NCBI GenBank assembly: GCA_016782645.1
Contig: JADHYC010000012.1
Span: 1 to 46,301, forward strand
Length of the DNA: 46,301 bases
Source: Fidelibacterota bacterium
GTDB taxonomy: Bacteria > Fidelibacterota > UBA2242
Reading direction: 5' to 3'
Both the position numbers and the translations under genes were made by a program. Below are positions 34,159 to 43,204 of the stretch, piece after piece (positions within the stretch are counted from its first letter, which is position 1; every line of letters begins with the position of its first letter). The notes beneath the pieces are model-generated. The model saw only the letters and a program-made list of their open reading frames with translations. It was not told where the DNA came from and did not search any database.

Positions 34159-34890
34159 CTATTTTTTTATCATCTTAACCACGTGTTGGCCTGTCGGATG
34201 ATGTTTGTACTCGTTTGAGTAGTCCTCTAGCCTGAATCCATACCTATCTGCTAAAGACTCAAAAAACGAAAAAGGATAGCGAAAGCCTTTGAGGCTTGTT
34301 TGTTTAAACTTGAACGCCTTGTTGAAAGTGAAGAAGAAGACAGAATCTAGTTTCATTATATGCCCAATGTGCTGAAAGCATTCCTCAATATGTTCGGGCT
34401 TGAGATGGGTAAAAACTGACTGGGCTAGTAAGTAATCAAATATTTCACCATCGAATTCCGCGAAATTCAAGTCTTTGTTTTTGCTAACTAATAGCCTCGG
34501 ATGCTTGTCTAACAGGCTTTCCTCTTGAACAAGTTGTTTGCCATATTCAATGGCCTTATGGGATATATCTATTCCTGAGTAGTTGCCAGTATTTAGGTAT
34601 CTGATGAAATGCCTTCCTCCTCGAAGTGTACCACAACCAATGTCCAACATTATATGTTGTGGCTTTAAACCATTTTTGACCAGAAAATCAAACTGGAGAT
34701 TCCCCATCATTTCCCACCTTCCTCCAATGGCTTTATGGGGACTACGCTCCACACGAAGATTAGTATGTTCACTGTATGCCTCTAAATAGTCTTTTTCTTC
34801 ATAGAGCTTCTTAATATGTTCTTTGTATTTTGACGTGCTGCGAAGGCGTTTAAAAATTCTTTTGAACAGAGATAAGATTGTCTTTCGCAT
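34159..34890 (-). CDS. Class I SAM-dependent methyltransferase
   Basis: The 243-residue protein has motif I MLDIGCGTLRGGRHFIRYL and SGIDISHKAIEYGKQLV (motif II), then YLLAQSVFTHLKPEHIEECF, a common arrangement in methyltransferases of surface-polysaccharide clusters. The first 25 residues are very basic (RKTILSLFKRIFKRLRSTSK), suggesting membrane association. GGAGG lies upstream of the ATG at 34890. It is isolated by AT-rich spacers on both sides, and base composition is slightly less AT-rich than in the spacers. The substrate is unknown. Confidence 0.8.
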   Translation of the reverse strand: MRKTILSLFKRIFKRLRSTSKYKEHIKKLYEEKDYLEAYSEHTNLRVERSPHKAIGGRWEMMGNLQFDFLVKNGLKPQHIMLDIGCGTLRGGRHFIRYLNTGNYSGIDISHKAIEYGKQLVQEESLLDKHPRLLVSKNKDLNFAEFDGEIFDYLLAQSVFTHLKPEHIEECFQHIGHIMKLDSVFFFTFNKAFKFKQTSLKGFRYPFSFFESLADRYGFRLEDYSNEYKHHPTGQHVVKMIKK

Positions 34891-35442
34891 ATGAATAATC
34901 CTCCTATAGTTTATGCTAAAGTTAAATTAAAAAGGCTTATAACTTCGCACCAGAATATCAAAGGTGATGTACAATATTTTGTATATAAGAATTTTAAAAT
35001 CATAATATATTGTGCTTTGAGATTATTATCTTTGAATTCATGATGGATATAATTTAATGATTTTTTAACATAGTATGTAAGAACTTCCTCAGCCCTTTGA
35101 ATCAATTAACGAAACTATTTTCTTTTATACACGATAACTAAATAATTTAGAATCCGAACAGATAGCTATATGAAATTATCCCATTGTTTAGATATATTTT
35201 AAATTAAAATAAAGTGAAATCCTGCTTTTTCAATGAGCATTGTAGAAATATTTTTGTTAAGTTCAATTTACTTCAGATAGAGTTTGATATTCAAGAAATT
35301 GATGAGTTCTTTCAGTGCTATTAACTTTAAAGATCTACCTAATCCCTAATAGAAAAAAATTGCTTAGGCGTTAAATTTCATCCTGAGATATCAGTATTTG
35401 AAAATCGATAATAAAAGATCAAAGGAGAGATGTATGATTTAT
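34891..35442. other. Long AT-rich intergenic region
   Basis: 552 nt with no gene I can support. A 64-codon minus-strand frame at 34911-35105 starts at TTG without a ribosome binding site. No terminator or clear promoter is visible for either neighbour. Confidence 0.45.
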
Positions 35443-36666
35443 TTAATTTTTAATTAGCTTAAAGATACGTTTACAGCTTTTTCCATCTCTAAATTGATGA
35501 AAAATTTCAGTTAATCGTTCTCGTTCCTCTGAATCCTTTTCCGGGTTATCTAAATATTCCTGTGCTGCTTTAATAAAATCTATAAATCCTAATACCTTAT
35601 TACCAGGCGTCCAACGATTATAATCCAAGATAATTCCACGGTGATAATTTTCTAAATCATAAGGCACATATATAATTGGCTTATTACATAGAAGGAAATC
35701 AATCGCAATACTTGAGTAATCAGTAATTAAAAGATCCACTGCTGGTAAAATTTCATTTACATCCAATAAAACAGAGTGCGAGAAATAAAATATTCGATTG
35801 TTATTAATGATCGATCCAGTCTGAGATTGATCCTTAATTGCAAATTTATTTTCATAATCATGGGTTCTCAACAACACGATCGCATTATTTTTTTCAAGAA
35901 ACACCTGTAATCTTCTTATTTCAAAATCTGTGAAAGGGAAAAAAGCACTTGGATGAACACTATCTTTCCATCTACCTGAATCTCTATGGGTTGGCGCATA
36001 AAGTATAACCTTTTTGAAATTAACCTTTGGTTCTATTAATCCAATTAAAAACTTTACAGTCGCTTGTTTCTTATCTCTACAATTAATCAAGATGTCACTT
36101 CGTGGCAAACCAGTGACAATAAAGTTATTAATATTTACATGATAGGCTGCGGAACGAATATATTTTTCTATGTCTGAGCACATAGTGTAATACGTTACAG
36201 CTCTTCTTCGTTTAATTTCTCTTTTGATTGCCTTTTTAGATGACCTGATTTCAATTCCTGTTTTTTTAGTTCCAGGAACCAATATCCCATGGCCTAGGTT
36301 GATTACCTTTCTCCTTTTTGCTTTTGTAAATTTCAAGATATCCCAAAAATCATTCCTCCCTCTGATAATTACCGCCGAAGAGGTCAAGTAATGATAAATA
36401 TACTTGATATTTCCAATAATTCCTTTTCTTAAAACAACATTTTTTTTTGAATATTCCTTACAAAGATAATTGTATACATCTTTAGAATTTGTTATCCATA
36501 GAGGATGCCCCCATTTCTTTTTAATAAGATAATCATAAAAATATTTAGGATCTCCATGAAATAGTCCTCCCTTACTATAAAATAGTACCTTCCCTTTAGA
36601 CAAAGGGACAATTTTATTAATCAAATATATTAAAGGTGACAAAATAAACATTACAGCATTAAACAT
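35443..36666 (-). CDS. TagF/TagB-like CDP-glycerol glycerophosphotransferase
   Basis: At 407 residues this is the most canonical of the three family members in the window. It shows VINLGHGILVPGTKKTGI (HG motif), IVTGLPRSDILI, VILYAPTHRDSGRW, LLRTHDYENK, ITDYSSIAIDFLLCNKPIIY and YVPYDLENY with YHRGIILDYN. These are the CDP-glycerol and phosphate-binding elements known from TagF. The N-terminal hydrophobic stretch resembles the membrane-associating part of teichoic-acid enzymes. The start overlaps the LicD gene by 8 nt, implying coupled translation. Transfer of glycerol phosphate or a similar polyol phosphate to a lipid-linked glycan is the family-based expectation. Confidence 0.85.
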   Translation of the reverse strand: MFNAVMFILSPLIYLINKIVPLSKGKVLFYSKGGLFHGDPKYFYDYLIKKKWGHPLWITNSKDVYNYLCKEYSKKNVVLRKGIIGNIKYIYHYLTSSAVIIRGRNDFWDILKFTKAKRRKVINLGHGILVPGTKKTGIEIRSSKKAIKREIKRRRAVTYYTMCSDIEKYIRSAAYHVNINNFIVTGLPRSDILINCRDKKQATVKFLIGLIEPKVNFKKVILYAPTHRDSGRWKDSVHPSAFFPFTDFEIRRLQVFLEKNNAIVLLRTHDYENKFAIKDQSQTGSIINNNRIFYFSHSVLLDVNEILPAVDLLITDYSSIAIDFLLCNKPIIYVPYDLENYHRGIILDYNRWTPGNKVLGFIDFIKAAQEYLDNPEKDSEERERLTEIFHQFRDGKSCKRIFKLIKN

Positions 36667-37915
36667 ATTTATTATTTATCCTTTTAGGTTTATACTGCAG
36701 ATCCTCGTATATGGCAAAATCATCAAGGCTTGAGTCAAAATCCCTAACTGGAGTACGCCAGTCTCCGAACCTGTCGGTAAGATATTGGTCAACATTGGAG
36801 GGAATTGCATAATTTCTATTGTCCCAATAGATTGTATCAAGATCTTCATGATACAGGGCTTTTACCCTTTTTGGAGTATAAGTGTCAATCCAGTAATAAT
36901 AATCACCGACCTTATATTTGATGAAGATATCAAGATACAGCTCCTGGATCTTAAATAGTCTCAAGTATTTTTGATGCCAATACTTTATCCTGACAAGACG
37001 AAGTTCACCTGGCAGCCTACCTGTATGATCATATCGTACACTGACTCGGTATTTGAGCGGGAATTTTTTTTTGATTGCAAGAAATTTTTCCACATCTTCT
37101 CCGGTAATACAGATATCCGCATCATGGTCCCAGGGTATCAATTCCTTATCACGAATGATACCCAATAGTGTTCCGAAATCAAGCCAATATTTGATACCGT
37201 GTTTTTCAAATATAGAAACCGTGTCAACAAGAATCCTTTTTAACTTAATAAGATTTTTTCCCTTCAAACAAACAACTTTCCTGAAACGTTTTGGATTTGT
37301 ACAACGAGTCTTCCGCAGAAGACTGAGCATTGTCTCCTTATCTATTATTGCACCATCGTCGGAATTAGTATCCCATTCAGATATCACCTGGCGCCAGTTA
37401 CCATATCGCACAGTTAAATATTTCTCAATATTGCCCGGTGTTTGAAAGTTTTTACCTTTAATAGCAAGTGATTCCAGATTGTAAAAGTACTTTGATAGAA
37501 CTTGTTTACACGCTATTCCGCTAATCCAGCGAGTATATTTTCCTTTATTAAATTTTAGAGTGATATTCAAACCAGTAGCCCTGCGCCAGATTTCTATTGT
37601 TGGTATGATATATAACTTTATGATATTACCATCGATCCACCTGTATCCTGACTTATCATATTTCAATCGTAATTTATACCAGGGTAGAAAAGAGGATTTA
37701 AGAGACAAAATCTTTTGAAGATATTGTGATGGAATACCAATAGTAAGGTTTTTTGAATAGTGGAGGAATCGGCCATCTCTATAGAAGCCCAATAGGGTAC
37801 CGGAATCCAGCCAAAAAGGTATTTCATTTTTATCAAGCACCTTTTTAGTATATAATAGAAGCTTCATTGCTTTCTTTTCTTTACATCTGATATTTTTTCT
37901 ATTTGATGACGGCAT
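36659..37915 (-). CDS. Tandem LicD/fukutin-like phosphotransferase with a degenerate first domain
   Basis: From ATG 37915 (AGGA about 8 nt upstream) the protein has 418 residues. Residues 17-190 and 225-400 are two copies of one LicD-type domain. Both contain a WLDxGTLLG motif (PFWLDSGTLLGFYRDG at about 33 and KYWLDFGTLLGIIRDK at about 242), and both end with a ...YLT.R.G.WR segment. The second copy keeps the metal-binding PWDHDADICI (261-270); the first has HYSKNLTIGI there and should be inactive. LicD and the fukutin/FKRP group transfer phosphocholine or polyol phosphates from CDP donors to glycans. The 8-nt overlap with the TagF-like gene supports a shared pathway. Confidence 0.82.
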   Translation of the reverse strand: MPSSNRKNIRCKEKKAMKLLLYTKKVLDKNEIPFWLDSGTLLGFYRDGRFLHYSKNLTIGIPSQYLQKILSLKSSFLPWYKLRLKYDKSGYRWIDGNIIKLYIIPTIEIWRRATGLNITLKFNKGKYTRWISGIACKQVLSKYFYNLESLAIKGKNFQTPGNIEKYLTVRYGNWRQVISEWDTNSDDGAIIDKETMLSLLRKTRCTNPKRFRKVVCLKGKNLIKLKRILVDTVSIFEKHGIKYWLDFGTLLGIIRDKELIPWDHDADICITGEDVEKFLAIKKKFPLKYRVSVRYDHTGRLPGELRLVRIKYWHQKYLRLFKIQELYLDIFIKYKVGDYYYWIDTYTPKRVKALYHEDLDTIYWDNRNYAIPSNVDQYLTDRFGDWRTPVRDFDSSLDDFAIYEDLQYKPKRINNKYV

Positions 37916-38052
37916 TATCCTTTTCCTATACAATTTTGAAATATAAAAAATTTATACTAATACAATTATGGTTTGGATGGTAGCTATGAACACTCGCTTT
38001 TATCTAACCAATAACCTCTTTTTCATCTGTAACTGAGCTTTTACTCTTAAGT

Positions 38053-39168
38053 TCATATTTTGCTTCCTGATTTGCATGCTAACAATTCCTTGAGATAGTT
38101 TTCAATACTATTAACCATTTTCTCAATAGAAATATTCTCTCTTATGAACTTACTCGCCTCGCTACCAAGGCTTTCGCGGACTTCAGCAGACTTTAGTAAT
38201 TCTAATGTTTTTTTAGTCATCAATCGCACATCATTAGAGGGCACTATAATACCTGTTTTTCCAGATTGAATAAGCTCGTTAACACCCCCAACATCAAACG
38301 CTACAACAGATCTGCCAACTAACATCGCTTCTATGAGAACATTAGGGACTCCTTCATATGCAGAGGTGAGTAAGATAATGTCACAATAGTAGTATAAATC
38401 CTCCAGGTCTGTTTGAAATCCAACCATATATACACTATCATTAATACCTAAATCGCAAGCGTATTGTTGAATTTTATCCTTCAGCGGCCCATATCCAACA
38501 ATCAGAAAGATTGCCTCGGGATATTCGTCCAGGATGTTTTTAGCTACATCTAAGAAGAGATTGTGCTGTTTTTGAGGTACTAATCGGCCAAAAATGCCAA
38601 TGACAGGGCGGCGTTTTGGAAGATTGTATGTTTGTCTAAGATTTTCAATATCTGAGTTTGCCGAAACATTAATATCAACCCCATTTTGAATCACTCGAAT
38701 GAAATCATCTTCCATCCAACCATAAGACAAATATTTTTTCTTGATAGCTTTCGTATTAGTAATAACCCCGTCTACCATGTGTTTATAGGTATGACGATAT
38801 CGCCAATTATCATGTACATTTGCAAGTCCTGCACGGGCTACTATTATTACCGTTCGCCTTGAAAATTTCCTGGCGATGCTAGCCATCTTAATCTCTTTAT
38901 TGTAATGATTAATAACAATATCGATTTGATGGTGACGAAATATTTTCGACAATCTATAACTGTTGATAATACTGAAGTCCATCCCAAATTTTAAAGAGTA
39001 TGTACAAAAACCAGCTTCAATACACTTATTTACGAACAAGGAGTTCGATTTACCGCCACAATAGACCGTATGCCCTCTTTGGCGCAATCCTTTGGCTGTC
39101 ATTAACATCCATTTCTCAATGCCACCCCAGGCTTTGACTCTTGTGCTGTTTAGAAACAAAATATTCAT
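38053..39168 (-). CDS. Glycosyltransferase family 4 (GT-B)
   Basis: The 371-residue protein opens NSTRVKAWGGIEKWMLMTAK, the acceptor-side glycine-rich loop of GT4 enzymes. It has VIGIFGRLVPQKQHNLFLD and FLIVGYGPLKD at the start of the donor domain, and SAYEGVPNVLIEAMLVGRSV (the E-x7-E signature) near residue 290, followed by FDVGGVNELI. It transfers a sugar from a nucleotide donor to a growing glycan on the cytoplasmic face. GGAG precedes the ATG. It lies between the LicD/TagF pair and the MsbA-like exporter on the same strand, so a role in the same surface glycan is likely. Confidence 0.88.
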   Translation of the reverse strand: MNILFLNSTRVKAWGGIEKWMLMTAKGLRQRGHTVYCGGKSNSLFVNKCIEAGFCTYSLKFGMDFSIINSYRLSKIFRHHQIDIVINHYNKEIKMASIARKFSRRTVIIVARAGLANVHDNWRYRHTYKHMVDGVITNTKAIKKKYLSYGWMEDDFIRVIQNGVDINVSANSDIENLRQTYNLPKRRPVIGIFGRLVPQKQHNLFLDVAKNILDEYPEAIFLIVGYGPLKDKIQQYACDLGINDSVYMVGFQTDLEDLYYYCDIILLTSAYEGVPNVLIEAMLVGRSVVAFDVGGVNELIQSGKTGIIVPSNDVRLMTKKTLELLKSAEVRESLGSEASKFIRENISIEKMVNSIENYLKELLACKSGSKI

Positions 39169-39278
39169 TAAGTGACTCCGATTAATTGGATCCTGGAATA
39201 CACATCCGTTCCTAATAAAATAGAATGAGGTTGTGACTTTTTAGTGTAAATAAAATATGCTTTTTTCATACTGATAAT

Positions 39279-41117
39279 CTACAAAGAGTTTATCTGAAGT
39301 TTGGAAAAATACTTGTATGAACCATCCTTTTGAAGCAATTCTGAATGTGTTCCAGTTTCAACTACCTTTCCCTTTTCCAAAACTATGATCTTATCGGCAT
39401 TCTGAATTGTTGATAATCTGTGTGCTATTACCAATACTGTTCTATCTTTCATTAACCTATCTATTGCCATTTGGACTTTTTGTTCAGATTCCGAATCTAA
39501 AGAAGAGGTTGCCTCATCCAGTATAAGTATTGGTGGATTTTTCAAAAGTGCTCTTGCAATAGCCAGTCGTTGACGCTGCCCGCCAGAAAGCCTGGTCCCT
39601 TTATCCCCAATTACTGTCTGAAACTTATCAGGAAAACCATTTATGAACTCCAAAGCATTTGCCGCTTTTGCTGCCGCTTCAACATATTCAGGATTGGTAT
39701 CTTCCATTCCGTAAGCAATATTATTAAAGATCGTATCATTAAATAGGATTGTTTCTTGAGTAACTATTCCCATTAGTGATCGAAGTGACTCAAATGTTAC
39801 ATCTCTGATATCTATGCCATCAATTTTTATACTTCCTCCATTCAGATCATAGAATCGAGGTAGAAGATCTACAAGAGTAGATTTGCCTGCGCCGCTGTGC
39901 CCTACAATAGCAACTACTTCGCCTCTTTTTATTTTAAAATTAACATCTGATAAAATATTATCTTTAGAAATATCATAATTAAACGAGACATGATTATACT
40001 CTACTCTCTCATTAAATCCTGTCAACCTCATTGCATTTTGTTTTTCAACAATATCAGGTTTTTCATCAAGAATCGAAAATACTCTTGTAGCTGAAGCAAT
40101 CCCCTGCTGAATATCTATATTAACATTATTCAGGCTCTTTATCGGCTGCATAATCGCAAAGAGCATGATTACGAACCTTATAAAATCTTCAGATTCAAGG
40201 CCTGTCCCGGATAGCACCTGAGCTCCACCATACCATAGAAGAAACACACCAATTAAAACGCCCAAAGTCTCATTTAGTGGTGTGGATATTGTCCTTAATT
40301 TTGTTCTTCTAAAGAGCAAGTGAAAATATTTACGGGTTTCATAAAGAAATCTATTTGTCTCAAACTTCTCCATAGCAAAGGCTTTTACAACACGTATTCC
40401 ATACAAAGTTTCACTGAGAATGGACATTATCCCTGCAATTTGCCTAGAAGTCCTTATAGATTTCCTCCTGATACTCTGTCCTATTTTTGTTATAATAAAT
40501 CCTGTAACCGGTAAAATAACAATTGCCATTAAAGTTAATTGCCAGGAAATAATAAATAGGATAATCGTAAACATTAGAATATTTATCGGCTCAACTAATA
40601 ATTTGTTAAAACTAACACTAAAAGAGCGGCGCATTACTCCTACATCGTTAAGAATAATGGATGAAATTTCTCCAGACCTTTTTCTATCGAAAAAAGAAAA
40701 AGAAAGCTTATGAAGGTGAGAATACAATGTATTTCGTAAGTCTGTAATGAGCCTCAACTGTATATACCCAAGTAAAATTCCCTTCAAATAGAAAAATACA
40801 TTTTTAAGGAAAAAAGTTATGAAGATTATTATACACAGGGTTTTTAAAGTTTCAAGAGGGCTATCTTTAATAATCAATTTCCTTGTTAAACCTTTTAATC
40901 TATCATTTGCGCTCATATTTTGAGTGGTTTCAGAAACAGACAATTCTGTTTTTACTGACTGTTCTATACTCTTTGGGAAAATTACATTTACAAAGGAAGC
41001 TGTAAGCCAGGCTGAGCTGCTATTAAACACTACATATAAAAGTGATGCCAATAGTCCACATATTAGCACCTTCCAGTAGGGTAAGACAAATTTCATCATT
41101 CTTAAATAAATTCTCAT
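39279..41117 (-). CDS. ABC exporter, MsbA-like (lipid A/lipid-linked glycan flippase)
   Basis: The 612-residue half-transporter has an N-terminal six-helix exporter domain (about 1-345) and a C-terminal ATPase. The ATPase carries Walker A GHSGAGKST, the Q-loop (GIVTQETILFND), the signature LSGGQRQRLAIARALL, Walker B ILILDEATSSLD and the H-loop VIAHRLSTI. An insertion of about 45 polar residues between helices 1 and 2 (around residues 50-90) is somewhat long for MsbA. It overlaps the tsaC gene by 4 nt and is cotranscribed with the LpxL-like acyltransferase, which fits lipid A export. Export of another lipid-linked glycan is also possible. Confidence 0.87.
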   Translation of the reverse strand: MRIYLRMMKFVLPYWKVLICGLLASLLYVVFNSSSAWLTASFVNVIFPKSIEQSVKTELSVSETTQNMSANDRLKGLTRKLIIKDSPLETLKTLCIIIFITFFLKNVFFYLKGILLGYIQLRLITDLRNTLYSHLHKLSFSFFDRKRSGEISSIILNDVGVMRRSFSVSFNKLLVEPINILMFTIILFIISWQLTLMAIVILPVTGFIITKIGQSIRRKSIRTSRQIAGIMSILSETLYGIRVVKAFAMEKFETNRFLYETRKYFHLLFRRTKLRTISTPLNETLGVLIGVFLLWYGGAQVLSGTGLESEDFIRFVIMLFAIMQPIKSLNNVNIDIQQGIASATRVFSILDEKPDIVEKQNAMRLTGFNERVEYNHVSFNYDISKDNILSDVNFKIKRGEVVAIVGHSGAGKSTLVDLLPRFYDLNGGSIKIDGIDIRDVTFESLRSLMGIVTQETILFNDTIFNNIAYGMEDTNPEYVEAAAKAANALEFINGFPDKFQTVIGDKGTRLSGGQRQRLAIARALLKNPPILILDEATSSLDSESEQKVQMAIDRLMKDRTVLVIAHRLSTIQNADKIIVLEKGKVVETGTHSELLQKDGSYKYFSKLQINSL

Positions 41118-41746
41118 TTCGTTGGTGCCTTTTCTTCTATTTCTTCAAAAGTTACCATTCCTTGCCGCAAAATCTCATACTCTGAATCATAAACTTTAAT
41201 AACAGTAGAAGATAATGCTTGTAAAGGACCATTATCCAGAATAATTGAAATATGACCACCGAAATATGATATTATTTCTTGCGCATTAGTCGCAGGAATT
41301 TTGCCAGATGGATTCACACTTGTAGTAGATATTGGATGAGGATACATACTCAAAATTCGATTTAAATAATCAAGTTTTACAACTCTGATTCCAATATAAC
41401 CCTCTCTCACGAACTCCGGCGGGAATTGATCCTTATTAACAACCGGTAAAAGCAGAGTTACTTGCCCGGGTAAAAGTCTTTTTATAAATTCTTTTTGATA
41501 AGCAGCAAGATGATTAAAACACTTCAGCGCCAGATAAACATCAGAGAATAATATGCTAATTGGCTTATGTAAAAACCTCCCTTTTATATTAACAAGTTTT
41601 TGTACTGCTTGAGAATTGTAAATATCCACTCCTAAACCATAAATTGTATCAGTCGGATATGCAATTATTTCACCTGATTTTAATGTATTCGAAATCTCCT
41701 CTTTATCATTCTCAGAAACAGAATTGATTGGAAAAATCTTAGGCAT
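41114..41746 (-). CDS. Threonylcarbamoyl-AMP synthase (TsaC/Sua5/YrdC family)
   Basis: The 210-residue YrdC-domain protein has GEIIAYPTDTIYGLGVDIYN at the start, KGRFLHKPISILFSD for carbamoyl/ATP binding, LLPGQVTLLLP, GYIGIRVV and HPISTTSVNPSGKIPATNAQ. It makes threonylcarbamoyl-AMP for the t6A37 modification of tRNAs reading ANN codons. It lacks the extra C-terminal Sua5 domain, so it is the short TsaC-like form. Both ends overlap neighbours (8 nt with the acyltransferase, 4 nt with the exporter), a tight operon in which a housekeeping tRNA gene sits between two lipid A genes. Confidence 0.92.
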   Translation of the reverse strand: MPKIFPINSVSENDKEEISNTLKSGEIIAYPTDTIYGLGVDIYNSQAVQKLVNIKGRFLHKPISILFSDVYLALKCFNHLAAYQKEFIKRLLPGQVTLLLPVVNKDQFPPEFVREGYIGIRVVKLDYLNRILSMYPHPISTTSVNPSGKIPATNAQEIISYFGGHISIILDNGPLQALSSTVIKVYDSEYEILRQGMVTFEEIEEKAPTK

Positions 41747-42665
41747 AATTCATCTCAATTAAAATTTCCTTCGACGGTTTAGTTTTCCACCGTCTATGAA
41801 ACCAAAAATATTGGTCCGGGTATTCTCTGATCTTTTTTTCAAAATAATCAGTATAAAGTTGAGTCAAATATAAGACAGGGGATTCTTTGATATCCTTTGG
41901 AATAGATGTCGAAATTTCCTTTAAATGAATTTTATATAGATCTTTTTCAAGCAAGCAGGTGACGGCGATCAGTGGGCACTCTTGCCGAAGCGCAAACACA
42001 GCAGGCCCTCTAAAGGTTGAAGACCATTGGTTAAAAAATCTAACAAATATACCCCGTTTTCTGGCATCCTGGTCAGCCACGATTCCTAAAATACCATTTC
42101 CCTTTAGAAAATTCAAGATCGTTACAGGCGATTCTTTTACCGAAAACAGTTTGCCTCCTTTCAATTCGCGAACAGTTGAAAAGAACCGGTCTGCTAATGG
42201 ATTTTTTTGCCGTTTGGCTATAGCACCAGAATGATAGCCATTTTGACATAACCAGCTAAAGATAGCTTCCCAGTTGCCAAAATGGGAAAAAACCAGTATC
42301 GCTCCTTTCTCACGAGATAATGCATTGGTAATTATTTGCGTGTCAGGATTTAACACGTATCTGTTTAGCTTCTCTAAAGAATCCTGCCAAACTGAGAAAA
42401 AATCTAAAAAAACTTTTGAGAAGTGGATGAAAGTTTTCAAACCGACTTTCCGCCGCCATCGTGGATTGGATTCTGGGAATGCAATTTTTAAATTCTTAAA
42501 AACTATCTTTTTCCTTATCGGTATGAAATAGTACAAAACTGCGCCTACAATAGTTGCAATATAATGGCGAGTTCTTACAGGCATTGGAGTAAGAACCTTA
42601 TCAGCTACAGAAAGTAGATAGGATTCTATGCGGTATTTTTGCTTAACTTTATTACGAGTTTTCAT
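41739..42665 (-). CDS. Lipid A biosynthesis acyltransferase (LpxL/HtrB-like)
   Basis: The 308-residue lysophospholipid-acyltransferase superfamily protein has the HxxxxE-type catalytic motif in LVFSHFGNWEAIFSWL, the substrate segment GIVADQDARKRGIFVRFF and the later FRGPAVFALRQECPLIAV, all typical of the LpxL/LpxM late acyltransferases. A hydrophobic N-terminal segment (YIATIVGAVLYYFIPI) anchors it in the inner membrane. It adds a secondary acyl chain to lipid A, and MsbA-type export of the product is encoded in the same operon. No clear ribosome binding site precedes ATG 42665. It cannot be assigned to LpxL versus LpxM from sequence alone. Confidence 0.88.
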   Translation of the reverse strand: MKTRNKVKQKYRIESYLLSVADKVLTPMPVRTRHYIATIVGAVLYYFIPIRKKIVFKNLKIAFPESNPRWRRKVGLKTFIHFSKVFLDFFSVWQDSLEKLNRYVLNPDTQIITNALSREKGAILVFSHFGNWEAIFSWLCQNGYHSGAIAKRQKNPLADRFFSTVRELKGGKLFSVKESPVTILNFLKGNGILGIVADQDARKRGIFVRFFNQWSSTFRGPAVFALRQECPLIAVTCLLEKDLYKIHLKEISTSIPKDIKESPVLYLTQLYTDYFEKKIREYPDQYFWFHRRWKTKPSKEILIEMNYA

Positions 42666-42763
42666 TCGTTGATTTAAAATGAATAATTGACAATAGCTTA
42701 AAAAGTATTGAAGCGATTAATAGAAAAATCAAATTTATTTATAATTAACTAGTAAACTGTATC

Positions 42764-43204
42764 TTATTCATACGCTTTTTTATAAATGTCATAAAGCGAT
42801 TCCCGACCGGATTTCACTTTCTCAAACGCATACATAAGAGCACTGTAAAAGGTTTTTTCTTTATTCAAATCACTTCTGTAAAAAATATCTATCCAGTCAA
42901 TAAGTTCTTCTTTCTTTTTTTCATCTAAATCGCTAAACACCTCAAACAGAGGATCAACTATTACTTTCTTATATGTATCGGCACACGGCTTTAATTTTTT
43001 ACTTTCTTTAAATTGATTTAATATTTCATTTGTCCTGTATAAATAAGCATAGAGAAAAACTTTCTTCTCATCCAATCTCAATGCTTTCCAATAAATCATC
43101 TGTCCATAGGATATATAATCGAATTTCTTATCCTGTATAACACCTTGACTGAATAAAAGCACATTAATAAAAAAAATTATAGCAATCACTTTTAGCATTT
43201 TCAT
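42764..43204 (-). CDS. Hypothetical secreted protein downstream of ispG
   Basis: I do not recognise this 146-residue protein. It has a clear signal peptide (MKMLKVIAIIFFINVLLFSQ, about 20 residues), and the mature part is helical and charged, with a repeated aromatic/lysine pattern (YISYGQMIYWKALRLDEKKV, VFSDLDEKKKEELIDWIDIF). No membrane segments or cysteine pairs follow. The start codon overlaps the ispG stop (TAATG), with GGAGG inside the end of ispG, so translation is coupled. This suggests a periplasmic protein of steady, housekeeping-level expression. Confidence 0.7.
   Translation of the reverse strand: MKMLKVIAIIFFINVLLFSQGVIQDKKFDYISYGQMIYWKALRLDEKKVFLYAYLYRTNEILNQFKESKKLKPCADTYKKVIVDPLFEVFSDLDEKKKEELIDWIDIFYRSDLNKEKTFYSALMYAFEKVKSGRESLYDIYKKAYE

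Noticed and set aside
34911..35105. 64-codon minus-strand frame upstream of the methyltransferase
   Set aside because: TTG start without ribosome binding site and composition like the AT-rich spacer.
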